This document shows positions 19,418-26,900 of a DNA stretch of 64,000 nt, in pieces. The position numbers and the translations under genes were made by a program. The notes beneath the pieces are model-generated. The model saw nothing but the letters and a program-made list of their open reading frames with translations. It did no database searches and was not told the origin of the DNA. The stretch is from Roseomonas indoligenes (GTDB lineage Bacteria; Pseudomonadota; Alphaproteobacteria; Acetobacterales; Acetobacteraceae). The stretch lies in NCBI RefSeq assembly GCF_017813365.1, contig NZ_JAGIZA010000003.1, positions 248,001 to 312,000 on the forward strand, written 5' to 3'. Position 1 is the first letter of the stretch; each line of letters begins with the position of its first letter.

Positions 19418-20707
19418 ATGCGCGTGACAGTCGAGGCCATCGGCGCCGCCGCCGACGGGATCGCCCGCGACGAAGCGGGCCGCCCACTCTTCATCCCCTT
19501 CGCCCTGCCCGGCGAGACGGTGGAGGCCGCGCCAGGCCCCATGCGCGGCGAGGGCCGCACCGCCGCGCTGATCACGGTGGAGGCCCCCTCCCCCGATCGC
19601 GTCGCGCCCCCCTGCCCGCATTTCGGCATTTGCGGCGGCTGCGCCGTGCAGCACTGGGCGCCGCCCGCGGTCGCCGCCTGGAAGGCCGCGCGCGTATCGG
19701 AAGCCCTGTCCCGCGCCGGCTTTCCCGGGATCACCGTGGACCCGGCCGTCCCCAGCCCGCCGAACACCCGCCGCCGCGCCGACTTCGCGCTCCGCCGCCG
19801 TTCCCAGCAGGAGGGCAGCGGCATCACTGTCGGCTTCCACGCTCGCGGCAGCGCGGAGCCCTTCGACATGGCGACCTGCTTCGTCATCGACCCACGGCTG
19901 CTGGCCCTGGTGGCCCCGCTGCGGGCGATGCTGGCCGGCCTGCCCGCCCTGCGCCGCGCCGGCTCGGCCATGGTGAACCTGCTGGACAGCGGCCCCGACC
20001 TCTGGCTCCGCACCGACGGCGTGCTGACGCCGGCAGACCGCACGAAGCTCGCGGCCTTCGCCGAGGCGAACGGCATCGCCCGCATTGCCTGGTCGAAGGA
20101 GGGCACGCGCGACGTGCCGGAGATCGCCGCCCAGTCCGGCACGGTGCAGGCCAATCTTTCCGGCGTGGCGGTCACCCCGGCCCCGGGCGCCTTCCTCCAG
20201 GCCACGCCGCACGGCGAGGCCGCCATCGTCGCCGCCGTGCTGGCCGGCCTGCCGAAGCGCATGCCCGGCAAGCCCCGGATCATCGAACTGCATGCCGGCC
20301 TCGGCACCCTGACCTTCCCCCTCGCCGCGCGGGGACGGGTGGATGCCTTCGAAGGCGCACCGGAAGCCGCGGCCGCCCTCCACACCGCCGCAGGCCGCGC
20401 CGGCGCCAGGGTGAGGGCGGAGCGCCGCGACCTCGTCCGGCAGCCGCTTCTTCCCGCAGAGCTCAAGGGCGCCGCCGCACTGGTGCTGGACCCGCCTTTC
20501 GCCGGTGCAGCGGAGCAGGCCGCCATCCTCGCCCGCAGCACGGTGCCGCGCGTGATCTACGTGTCCTGCAACCCCGCCGCCCTGTCGCGGGACCTGGCGC
20601 CCTTCGCCCGCGCGCCGGGCTGGCGCGTCGAGAGCGCGGTGGCGGTGGACCAGTTCCTCTGGTCCACCCAGGTGGAGGCCGTCGTCACCCTCGCGCGCGG
20701 GCCTTGA
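19418..20707 (+). CDS. TrmA/RlmD-family 23S rRNA (uracil-5)-methyltransferase with 4Fe-4S cluster
   Basis: SAM-dependent m5U RNA methyltransferase, 429 residues. Start ATG 19418 with GGAAG upstream. The N-terminal TRAM-like region begins MRVTVEAIGAAADGIARDEAG. Iron-sulphur ligands fit RlmD: C66 and C72 and C75 in PCPHFGICGGCAVQHW plus C154 in MATCFVID. The Rossmann region has IIELHAGLGTLTFPLA, and the catalytic nucleophile is C384 in VIYVSCNPAALSRDL. Whether it modifies U1939 (RlmD-like) or another uridine cannot be told from sequence. It is separated from gcdH by a terminator whose end overlaps its leader. Confidence 0.88.
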   Translation: MRVTVEAIGAAADGIARDEAGRPLFIPFALPGETVEAAPGPMRGEGRTAALITVEAPSPDRVAPPCPHFGICGGCAVQHWAPPAVAAWKAARVSEALSRAGFPGITVDPAVPSPPNTRRRADFALRRRSQQEGSGITVGFHARGSAEPFDMATCFVIDPRLLALVAPLRAMLAGLPALRRAGSAMVNLLDSGPDLWLRTDGVLTPADRTKLAAFAEANGIARIAWSKEGTRDVPEIAAQSGTVQANLSGVAVTPAPGAFLQATPHGEAAIVAAVLAGLPKRMPGKPRIIELHAGLGTLTFPLAARGRVDAFEGAPEAAAALHTAAGRAGARVRAERRDLVRQPLLPAELKGAAALVLDPPFAGAAEQAAILARSTVPRVIYVSCNPAALSRDLAPFARAPGWRVESAVAVDQFLWSTQVEAVVTLARGP

Positions 20708-20759
20708 TAAAGCCACAGGCATCCAGAACTCTTCGGTTCCGCCCGAAGGATACGGACCC

Positions 20760-21743
20760 ATGGATCGACGCGCGCTTCTCGCCGCCGGCCTCGCCGCCCC
20801 CGCCCTGATCGCGGAGGCGCGGGCGCAGACCCAGGGGGCTGCGCCGGTTGCCCCGCCGCCACCACAGCAAGCGCCGGGCTTCTACCGCTTCCGCGTCGGC
20901 GGGTTCCTCGTGACCATGGTTCATGATGGCCAGGGGGCGCGGCCCAACCCGACCCAGGGCTTCGTCCGCAACGCCTCCCCGGAGGATGTCGCCGCCTCCC
21001 TCCGCGCGCAGGGGTTGGACCCCGCGCAGATCACCATTCCCTTCACCATCCCGGTGGTCCGCACCCCGCGCGGCACGGTGATGTTCGATACGGGCAACGG
21101 CCCCCAGACGGCCGCGGACAGCCGCATCGGCCAGCTCCAGGCCAATCTGTCGGCGGCAGGGATCGACCCCGCCTCCATCGACATCATCGCCTTCACGCAT
21201 TTCCACGGCGATCATGTCGGCGGCCTGCTGGACGGCGCCGGCAACGCCGCCTTCCCCCGCGCCCGCGTGGTGGTTCCGGAGAAGGAGTGGGCCTACTGGA
21301 TGGACGAGACCCAGGCCAGCCGCGCGCCGGAGGCGATGCGCCCGGCCTTCGCCAATGTCCGCCGCCGCTTCGCGCCCTACGACGCCCGCATTGAGCGGAT
21401 CGAGGACGGCGCCGAGGTCCTGCCCGGCATCCGCGGGCTGGAGACAGCGGGCCATACCCCCGGCCACATGTCGTTCCAGCTCTCGGATAACAACGCCTCG
21501 CTGTTGATCCTCGGCGACCTGACGAACCGCCCGGAACTGAACCTCACCAATCCCGGCTGGCACCTGGTCTTCGACATGGATCCGGCGATGGCGGAGGCGA
21601 CCCGGCGCAAGGTCTTCGACCGCGTCGCGGCCGACCGGACGCCCTGCGTTTCCTACCACTGGCCCTTCCCGGCGCGCGGGACGGTGGTGAAGGAGGGGAA
21701 TGGCTACCGGATGCTGCCTGCCGACTGGTCCAGCGTGGTGTAG
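20760..21743 (+). CDS. secreted metallo-beta-lactamase-fold hydrolase
   Basis: MBL-fold protein, 327 residues. Start ATG 20760 after GAAGGA. A short leader (MDRRALLAAGLAAPALIAEA, cleavage after ARA near residue 22) and a proline/glutamine linker precede the catalytic domain, so it is probably periplasmic. The zinc motif is FTHFHGDHVGG, with later ligands in AGHTPGHMSFQL, ILGDLTN and VSYHWPFPARG. The two-metal pattern HxHxDH fits N-acyl-homoserine-lactonase or quinolone-lactonase-like and alkylsulfatase-like MBLs, but I cannot assign a substrate. It follows the rRNA methyltransferase by 52 bases and may share its transcript. Confidence 0.87.
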   Translation: MDRRALLAAGLAAPALIAEARAQTQGAAPVAPPPPQQAPGFYRFRVGGFLVTMVHDGQGARPNPTQGFVRNASPEDVAASLRAQGLDPAQITIPFTIPVVRTPRGTVMFDTGNGPQTAADSRIGQLQANLSAAGIDPASIDIIAFTHFHGDHVGGLLDGAGNAAFPRARVVVPEKEWAYWMDETQASRAPEAMRPAFANVRRRFAPYDARIERIEDGAEVLPGIRGLETAGHTPGHMSFQLSDNNASLLILGDLTNRPELNLTNPGWHLVFDMDPAMAEATRRKVFDRVAADRTPCVSYHWPFPARGTVVKEGNGYRMLPADWSSVV

Positions 21744-21753
21744 CGACAGGGCG

Positions 21754-21772
21754 GGGGAGGCCCGGCCTCCCC
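21754..21772. terminator. hairpin after MBL gene
   Basis: GGGGAGG pairs with CCTCCCC around a CCCGG loop, 11 bases after the stop. No T-run. A probable transcription stop before the less GC-rich promoter region at 21840-21919. Confidence 0.4.
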
Positions 21773-21919
21773 TGGGGAAGGGTTGCGGAGAGCACGGGCT
21801 GAGTCCTGTACCGGCATCTGATCCATCCCATTCTGGGCTGGATGGATGCGGAGTATTGGTTTGTTCGGGGCCTGGTCGGCTCATAGCCTCGGCGCCCTGC
21901 CCTGTCGGAGAGGCCAAGA

Positions 21920-22711
21920 ATGGACGCCACGGTCCCGAACTTCGCACACAGCGTGATCACGCGCGACGGGCGAGGCGTCTACACACTCCAGATCCACGGG
22001 GCGAAGCGCCTCAACATCCTGTCCACGCCGGTCATCACGGGGCTGACCGAGGCGGCCCGCTGGATTGGCGGGCAAGCGGATGCGCGGGCCGTCATCATCC
22101 GCGGCGCGGGGGACGACGCCTTCGTCGGCGGCGCCGACATCTTCGAGATGGCGGAACTGGATGTCGCGGGGGGCCGCGCCTTCATCACGCGCCTGCGCCG
22201 CCTGTGCGAGGCGGTCGCCGACATCCCGGTCCCGACCGTCGCGCGCATCCCCGGATTCTGCCTCGGCGGCGGGCTGGAGCTGGCGGCGGCCTGCGACATC
22301 CGGCTCGGCTCGCGCGACGGCATCTTCGGCATGCCGGAGGTCCGTGTCGGCATCCCCTCAGTCATCCATGCCGTGCTGCTCCCGGCGCTCATCGGGCCGG
22401 GCGCGACGAACTGGCTCCTGCTGACCGGCGAGACGGTCGATGCCGAGCAGGCGATGCGCTGGGGCTTCCTGCAGTTCGCCTGCAAGACGGGGGAGCTGGA
22501 CGCCCTCGTGGAGCGCACGGTGGCGCCCATCGTGGCGAGCGGCCCTCGGGCGGTGCGCGCGCAAAAGCAACTGCTCCGCTACTGGCAGTCCTCCACGGTG
22601 GAAGCCGGGCTGGACCGCAGCGTGGAGGTCTTCGGCGATGCCTTCACGACTGCCGAACCGAGCGAGTACATGGCTCCGTTCCTCGCCCGCAGGAACGGCA
22701 AGGCGCCGTGA
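21920..22711 (+). CDS. enoyl-CoA hydratase/isomerase family protein
   Basis: Crotonase-fold enzyme, 263 residues, complete. Start ATG 21920 after GGAGAGG. The oxyanion-hole segments are visible as FVGGADIFEMAEL and RIPGFCLGGGLELAAACDIRLG, and the C-terminal helices end in RAVRAQKQLLRYW. Glutamates of classical hydratases are replaced in part (GMPEVRVGIPS retains one), so hydratase and isomerase cannot be separated. Its TGA overlaps the GTG of a broken CaiB/BaiF CoA-transferase fragment, which implies that the ancestral unit coupled an acyl-CoA transferase to this enzyme. Confidence 0.88.
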   Translation: MDATVPNFAHSVITRDGRGVYTLQIHGAKRLNILSTPVITGLTEAARWIGGQADARAVIIRGAGDDAFVGGADIFEMAELDVAGGRAFITRLRRLCEAVADIPVPTVARIPGFCLGGGLELAAACDIRLGSRDGIFGMPEVRVGIPSVIHAVLLPALIGPGATNWLLLTGETVDAEQAMRWGFLQFACKTGELDALVERTVAPIVASGPRAVRAQKQLLRYWQSSTVEAGLDRSVEVFGDAFTTAEPSEYMAPFLARRNGKAP

Positions 22712-22863
22712 CGGTGGGCGCCGACGTATTCGTCTCGAACGTGCGTCCCCAGGCGCTCGCCCGGCTCGGACTGGCGGCAGAGGCGCTCCTCCCGCGCAAC
22801 CCGCGGCTGATCCATGCCGCCTTGGGCTTCGGGCAGGGTGGCCCCTATGCGGCGGCACCCGGC
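22708..22863 (+). pseudogene. remnant of a CaiB/BaiF family CoA-transferase
   Basis: About 52 codons read as an internal piece of a class III CoA-transferase: GADVFVSNVRPQALARLGL, AEALLPRNPRLIHAALGFG and GQGGPYAAAPG match the family's conserved segment that normally starts near residue 80-90. The usual N-terminal GVRVLDLTR-type start and the following YD-x-L-xQ-x-G-GL block are both missing. The frame stays open to 23067, but residues after the glycine-rich end have no family character. GTG 22708 overlaps the stop of the enoyl-CoA hydratase. I read it as a deletion scar; any translated product would be non-functional. Confidence 0.7.
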
Positions 22864-23098
22864 CCCGGCAGCACCCTCCCTCCCGGGCAATCCGGTGAGG
22901 GCGTTCGGGCGCACCCCAAGGCTCGGAGATGCCCGACCGGGAGGACAGGCCGCGTGTTCAAACGATCCGCCTCGGGGGTGGGATTGTTGCGGCTATCTCC
23001 AATGGTAACCAGCACCGAAAAGACGGTCCGGACAAGTTCCGGTCGAACATGGTCCGCACCGGCCTAGGCCGTAAAGGACCTGGAAACCCTCGGGTGCC
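22864..23098. other. gene-free junction region after CoA-transferase remnant
   Basis: 235 bases between the remnant and the convergent LysR gene. It has lower GC from about 22975 on and encodes no convincing protein on either strand. I see no inverted repeats or transposase fragment. It probably represents the far side of an old deletion or insertion. Confidence 0.5.
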
Positions 23099-23992
23099 TC
23101 AACCCCCGATATAGGCAGCCAGTTCGTCGGGAACCCCTTTCGGGAAAGCGTCCTTCAGGTGTTCGAGGAAGGCGGAGACACGCGCGCTCAGCAGCCGCCG
23201 CGATGGGTAGAGCGTCCAGAGCGCGATTTCCGGCGCGTCCGCATCGCCCCATCGGACCAGCCTTCCGGCCGCCAGGTCGTGGCTCACGAGCGAGACCGGA
23301 AGGCGCCCGGCGCCGACGCCCGCGCGGACGGCATCGCGGACCATGACGAGCGATGACAGGCCGAGGACCGCCTCGATGGCGATGCTCGATCGTCCGCCCG
23401 GCACCGTCACGTTCCAGGCCGCAGTCCGGTCGCCCGACCCGCGCACGACCGCCGGAACGGCCGAGCCGTCAGCCGGCCGGATGAGGGCCGGGTTGGCCAC
23501 GACGACCAGCCGGTCGCGCAGGAAGACTCGCCCGACCAGGCTCTCGTCCGGATCCGGGTTCACGCGGATGACGAGGTCGTACCCCTCCTCCACCATGTCG
23601 ACGGCCCGGTCCTCCGTCGTGACCTCGAGGCGGACCTCCGGAAATTTCAGCGCGAACTCCGCCGCCAGCCTGCCCATCGCAGTCTGGGAAAAGAGCAGCG
23701 GTGCGCTGATCCGCAGCCGGCCCCGAGGCCTGTCCACACCCGACGCGATCGCCGCCGCCGTCTCCTCCAGTTCCGTGAGCAGCGCCCCCGCCCGCTCGTG
23801 CAACGCCCGCCCCTCCTGGGTGAGCCTCAGCGCGCGCGCGCCGCGCTCGAACAGCCGCAGGCCGAGGCTTCCCTCCAGTTCCGTCACACGCCGGGACAGG
23901 GTCGCCTTCGGGCGCCCGCTGGCGCGCGCGGCCCGGCCGAACCCTCCATGCCGGGCGACGAGATTGAAGTCGGCAAGGGCGAGAAGGTCCAT
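23099..23992 (-). CDS. LysR-family transcriptional regulator
   Basis: 297-residue LTTR. Start ATG 23992 (MDLLALADFNLVARHGGFGR). The winged helix-turn-helix spans about residues 3-60 (RAARASGRPKATLSRRVTELEGSLGLRLFER), and the effector-binding domain starts near residue 88 (GRLRISAPLLFSQTAMGRLA). It is divergent from an NmrA-like reductase with 104 bases between the starts, the standard LTTR arrangement, so it probably controls that reductase and the AtaL-like gene behind it and autoregulates. The inducer is unknown. Confidence 0.92.
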   Translation of the reverse strand: MDLLALADFNLVARHGGFGRAARASGRPKATLSRRVTELEGSLGLRLFERGARALRLTQEGRALHERAGALLTELEETAAAIASGVDRPRGRLRISAPLLFSQTAMGRLAAEFALKFPEVRLEVTTEDRAVDMVEEGYDLVIRVNPDPDESLVGRVFLRDRLVVVANPALIRPADGSAVPAVVRGSGDRTAAWNVTVPGGRSSIAIEAVLGLSSLVMVRDAVRAGVGAGRLPVSLVSHDLAAGRLVRWGDADAPEIALWTLYPSRRLLSARVSAFLEHLKDAFPKGVPDELAAYIGG

Positions 23993-24044
23993 GTGTTCCA
24001 CCGGCGGGACGGTCTGTCCCAATCTATCGTCTCCCGGGGCCGAT

Positions 24045-24072
24045 GTGGACCGATCATCTTCGGACCGTCCAC
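24045..24072. promoter_or_regulatory. candidate LysR binding site in divergent promoter region
   Basis: GTGGAC and GTCCAC (24045-24050, 24067-24072) form an inverted repeat separated by 16 bases, with a second short dyad CCGA/TCGG inside (24050-24063). Its position between the divergent regulator and target suits an LTTR operator. Arms are short, so chance cannot be excluded. Confidence 0.35.
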
Positions 24073-24096
24073 CGACACCAACCCGGAGTGATCCTC

Positions 24097-24960
24097 ATGA
24101 CCATCCTCGTCACCGGCGCCACCGGCAGCATCGGCCGCCACGTCGTCACCCAGCTCGCGGCCCGTGGCGCCGAGATCCGCGCCCTCGTCCACGATCCCGC
24201 GAAAGCGAACCTCCTCGCGGGCGTCGAGATCGCGCGGGGCGACCTGCTCGACATCGGCTCCCTGCGGCAGGCCCTCCAGGGCACCTCCACCCTCTTCCTG
24301 CTGAACGCTGTGGTGCCCGACGAATTCACCCAGGCCCTCGTCGCCCTCAACCTCGCCCAGGAGGCGGGCGTCGAGCGGATCGTCTACCTCTCGGTGATCC
24401 ACAGCGACCTCTACGTGAACGTGCCCCACTTCGCCGCCAAGTTCGGCGTGGAGCGAATGATCGAGCGGATGGGCTTCTCCGCCACCGTCCTCCGCCCCGC
24501 CTACTTCATGCAGAACGACATGATGGTCCGCGACGTGGTGCTGAACCACGGCGTCTACCCCATGCCCATCGGCGGCAAGGGCCTCGCCATGGTGGACACG
24601 CGCGACATCGCCGAGGTCGCCGCGCTCGAGCTGCTTCGCCGGGACCGTGCCGCGGGTCCCCTTCCCTCCGACCGCATCAATCTCGTCGGGCCCGACACGC
24701 TGACCGGCTCCGAGGTCGCCGCCATCTGGTCGGAGGTGCTGCATCGCCCGGTGGCCTATGCAGGCGACGACACCGCCGGCTTCGAGCGGAACCTCCAGGG
24801 GTCCATGCCGCCCTGGATGGCCTACGACATGCGCCTGATGAGCGAGCGCTTCCTCACCGACGGGATGATCCCCGAGCCCGGCGACGTCGCCCGCCTCACC
24901 GCGCTGCTCGGCCGCCCCCTCCGCTCCTACCGCGACTTCGCCACCGAAGCCGCGGCATGA
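24097..24960 (+). CDS. NmrA-like NAD(P)-binding oxidoreductase
   Basis: Atypical short-chain dehydrogenase, 287 residues. Start ATG 24097 with GGAGTG upstream. The dinucleotide motif is MTILVTGATGSIGRHVVTQL (GxxGxxG), followed by ALVHDPAKANLLAGVEIARGDLLD as in NmrA/QorB-type proteins. A canonical Tyr-x3-Lys catalytic pair is not obvious; VERIVYLSVIHSDLYVNVPHFAAK occupies that place. It could be a quinone or azo reductase or a redox sensor. Regulated most likely by the divergent LysR protein; the AtaL-like gene follows after 32 bases. Confidence 0.88.
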   Translation: MTILVTGATGSIGRHVVTQLAARGAEIRALVHDPAKANLLAGVEIARGDLLDIGSLRQALQGTSTLFLLNAVVPDEFTQALVALNLAQEAGVERIVYLSVIHSDLYVNVPHFAAKFGVERMIERMGFSATVLRPAYFMQNDMMVRDVVLNHGVYPMPIGGKGLAMVDTRDIAEVAALELLRRDRAAGPLPSDRINLVGPDTLTGSEVAAIWSEVLHRPVAYAGDDTAGFERNLQGSMPPWMAYDMRLMSERFLTDGMIPEPGDVARLTALLGRPLRSYRDFATEAAA

Positions 24961-24992
24961 CGCCACCCGATCCCGCAACAGGAACAGCCGCC

Positions 24993-25466
24993 ATGATCTA
25001 TTCGACCGCCACCGTCCCGGTGAACCCGGAAGGCGAGACCCCGCTGAGCCGCGCGCAGACCTGGGCCGGCCTCGTCCTCAAGGCCCGCGACGCCCGCCTC
25101 TTCCTCCCGCCCGGCCTTTGCACCCGCTGCGACGTGGTGGAGGAGAGCGCGACGCACATCGTGCGCGAGGCCACGATCGCGGGCGCCGACCTGCGCGAGA
25201 TCATCGCCTTCGAGCCGGAGAGCAAGGTTACCTTCTTCCAGGCCACCGGCCCGCGCGAGGGCGTCATCGTCAACGAACTCTTCGAGGACGAGGCCGGCGC
25301 CCTGCAGCTCCGCTTTTACTGCTACCTCGGGCTGCGCGGCGGCGAGCCGGACGGCCCCGAGGAGAGGGCCGAGCAGGCGCAGTTCGACAGCGACAAGGGC
25401 TACAGGGCAGCCCTGCTCTCCACGCTGAAGCGCACCCGCGAATTGCTGGCCAAAGACCGGATCTGA
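24993..25466 (+). CDS. AtaL-like (DUF1857) SRPBCC-fold protein
   Basis: 157-residue protein of the DUF1857/AtaL family, with a START/SRPBCC-like hydrophobic pocket fold. Start ATG 24993 (MIYSTATVPVNPEGETPLSR). Family segments are QTWAGLVLKARDARLFLPPG, CTRCDVVEESATHIVREATI and the central KVTFFQATGPREGVIVNELFE. The founding member sits in a fungal natural-product cluster, and the biochemical role of bacterial members is unknown. It probably forms an operon with the NmrA-like reductase under LysR control. Confidence 0.82.
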   Translation: MIYSTATVPVNPEGETPLSRAQTWAGLVLKARDARLFLPPGLCTRCDVVEESATHIVREATIAGADLREIIAFEPESKVTFFQATGPREGVIVNELFEDEAGALQLRFYCYLGLRGGEPDGPEERAEQAQFDSDKGYRAALLSTLKRTRELLAKDRI

Positions 25467-25549
25467 TTCCGGCGGCGTGTGCCGGCACGGGGCGGGACGG
25501 CTGCACCGGCCGTGGCAGAGGTTCCGCCCCTGCCTGGAGGAAGTTCAGA

Positions 25550-25729
25550 ATGGACTACATCGACAGAGCCGGCACCTGGCTCCGCTCGTGCGAGCGGCTT
25601 GTCCTCCCCCGCGTGCAAGTCACCAAGCGACGGACCCTCGCCCGTCCGCATTGGGACCGACATCAAGGTCACGTCACACGTGGAAGCTCTCGCCGCAGCC
25701 GCAGCGGCCCTTCTCGTTCGGGTTGGTGA
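25550..25729 (+). CDS. possible 59-residue ORF of unknown function
   Basis: ATG 25550 follows a good GGAGG (25536-25540, 9-base spacing) and reads MDYIDRAGTWLRSCERLVLP before turning very basic and serine-rich. It overlaps the convergent sufA end by 56 bases, and the overlapping part is probably just shadow. The upstream half has reasonable composition. It may be a degraded or spurious gene; I recognise no family. Confidence 0.2.
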   Translation: MDYIDRAGTWLRSCERLVLPRVQVTKRRTLARPHWDRHQGHVTRGSSRRSRSGPSRSGW

Positions 25730-26045
25730 AGGTGAAGCCGGCCGACATCGCCTTCTTCTCGTAGTCCATCACCGTCCCGATCAGGAACAGGGTGGCCTTG
25801 CGGTCAACCAGCACGGTCACGCCCTTGTCGGTCACGGTCTCGTCGCCCGGCCCGGCGGCATCGACGAATTCCATCTGGTAGGACATGCCGGAGCAGCCCT
25901 TGGTGGAGACGGCAACGCGCAGCAGCTTCTTGCCGTCACCCTTCTCGTACATCGCGCGCAGCCGCTCCGCCGCCGTATCGGTCAGCGTCATCAGCGGCGG
26001 CAGGGCCCGGCGCGCCTTCGGGGCCTCGGTGGTCGTCGTTCCCAT
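25674..26045 (-). CDS. sufA: A-type Fe-S carrier (SufA/HesB-IscA family)
   Basis: 123-residue A-type carrier, last gene of the suf operon. Start ATG 26045 (MGTTTTEAPKARRALPPLMT). The three conserved cysteines are C51 in STKGCSGMSYQMEF and C115 and C117 in GRCGCGESFHV. They bind iron or an Fe-S cluster, which is passed to apo-proteins. It begins 11 bases after the end of sufT. Distinguishing SufA from ErpA or IscA rests on operon position. Confidence 0.9.
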   Translation of the reverse strand: MGTTTTEAPKARRALPPLMTLTDTAAERLRAMYEKGDGKKLLRVAVSTKGCSGMSYQMEFVDAAGPGDETVTDKGVTVLVDRKATLFLIGTVMDYEKKAMSAGFTFTNPNEKGRCGCGESFHV

Positions 26046-26056
26046 GGCTCCCTCCC

Positions 26057-26446
26057 TCAGTAAACGTTGAGTGCCAGCTTTGCGTCCTCGCTCATGCGGG
26101 ACGGGTCCCAGGGCGGATCCCACACCACCTCCACCTTTGCGGAGGTGACGTTGGGCACGGTCTTCACCGCCTCCTCCACCATCCCCGGCAGTTCCTGTGC
26201 GGAGGGGCAAGAGGGCGTGGTGAGGGTCATGTCCACCTTCACCGCCCCATCATCGCCGATCTCCACGGCATAGATGAGGCCGAGCTCGTAGATATCCACG
26301 GGGATCTCGGGGTCGAACACGGTCTTCAGCGCGTCCAGCACCGCGACCTCGCTCACCCGCGTCGCGGGGATCGGGCCTTCGGGCGACCAGGCCTCGTGGG
26401 TCGTCCCGCCGTCGGTCATGCCCGAGGCTGCCATGGGTTCACTCAC
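26057..26446 (-). CDS. sufT: SufT (DUF59/MIP18-family) Fe-S assembly factor
   Basis: 129-residue DUF59 protein. The start is GTG 26446 because AAGGAGG (26453-26459) lies 6 bases upstream; it overlaps the sufU stop by 8 bases, whereas the in-frame ATG at 26434 lacks a site. Family motifs are ALKTVFDPEIPVDIYELGLI, KVDMTLTTPSCPSAQELPG (with the conserved reactive Cys) and VVWDPPWDPSRMSEDAKL. SufT supports Fe-S maturation, notably under high demand. Its place between sufU and sufA matches other SUF operons. Confidence 0.92.
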   Translation of the reverse strand: MSEPMAASGMTDGGTTHEAWSPEGPIPATRVSEVAVLDALKTVFDPEIPVDIYELGLIYAVEIGDDGAVKVDMTLTTPSCPSAQELPGMVEEAVKTVPNVTSAKVEVVWDPPWDPSRMSEDAKLALNVY

Positions 26447-26900
26447 TGGAAGCCTCCTTCCCGCCATCGAGGGCGGTGTTGAGGGTGTGCCAGGCCAGCG
26501 TCGCGCACTTCACCCGGCTCGGGAACTCATGCACGCCTGACAGGGCCTGGAGGCGGTCCATCTCATCCTCCATCGCGGCGCCGCAATCCGGGCAGGTGCC
26601 GGTCATCGCCATCTCGCGGAAATGCGCCGCGAGATCGCGTGCCTCGGCCGCCGTCTTGCCACGCACCGTCTCCGTCATCAGCGAGGCGCTGGCGGTGGAG
26701 ATGGCGCAGCCCCGCCCCTGGAAGGCCGCGTCCGCGATGCGGTCGCCATCCATGCCCAGGAACAGCTCGATCCGATCGCCGCACATCGGGTTGTCCCCGC
26801 GCGCGGATAGGTCGGGGGTTTCTAGCCGCCGAAAGTTCCGGGGCTTCCGCCCGTGGTCCAGGATCAACTCCTGGTATAGGTCGCGCAGGTCATCGAACAT
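26439..26900 (-). CDS. sufU: SufU-type sulfur acceptor/scaffold with an extra CxxC motif
   Basis: 153-residue NifU-N/IscU-fold protein. ATG 26900 overlaps the sufS stop by one base (TGATG). The zinc ligands of Firmicute SufU are present: C40 and D42 in DNPMCGDRIELF, C65 in GRGCAISTASAS and C132 in RVKCATLAWHT. SufU accepts persulfide from SufS and replaces SufE, which is absent here. It carries the SufU-specific insertion before the last cysteine, and that insertion contains C103-P-D-C106, which I do not recall as a standard SufU feature. Confidence 0.92.
   Translation of the reverse strand: MFDDLRDLYQELILDHGRKPRNFRRLETPDLSARGDNPMCGDRIELFLGMDGDRIADAAFQGRGCAISTASASLMTETVRGKTAAEARDLAAHFREMAMTGTCPDCGAAMEDEMDRLQALSGVHEFPSRVKCATLAWHTLNTALDGGKEASSE

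Noticed and set aside
22929-23114. Possible 61-residue ORF in the junction after the CoA-transferase remnant
   Set aside because: No ribosome site or recognisable family, and it runs into the convergent LysR gene.
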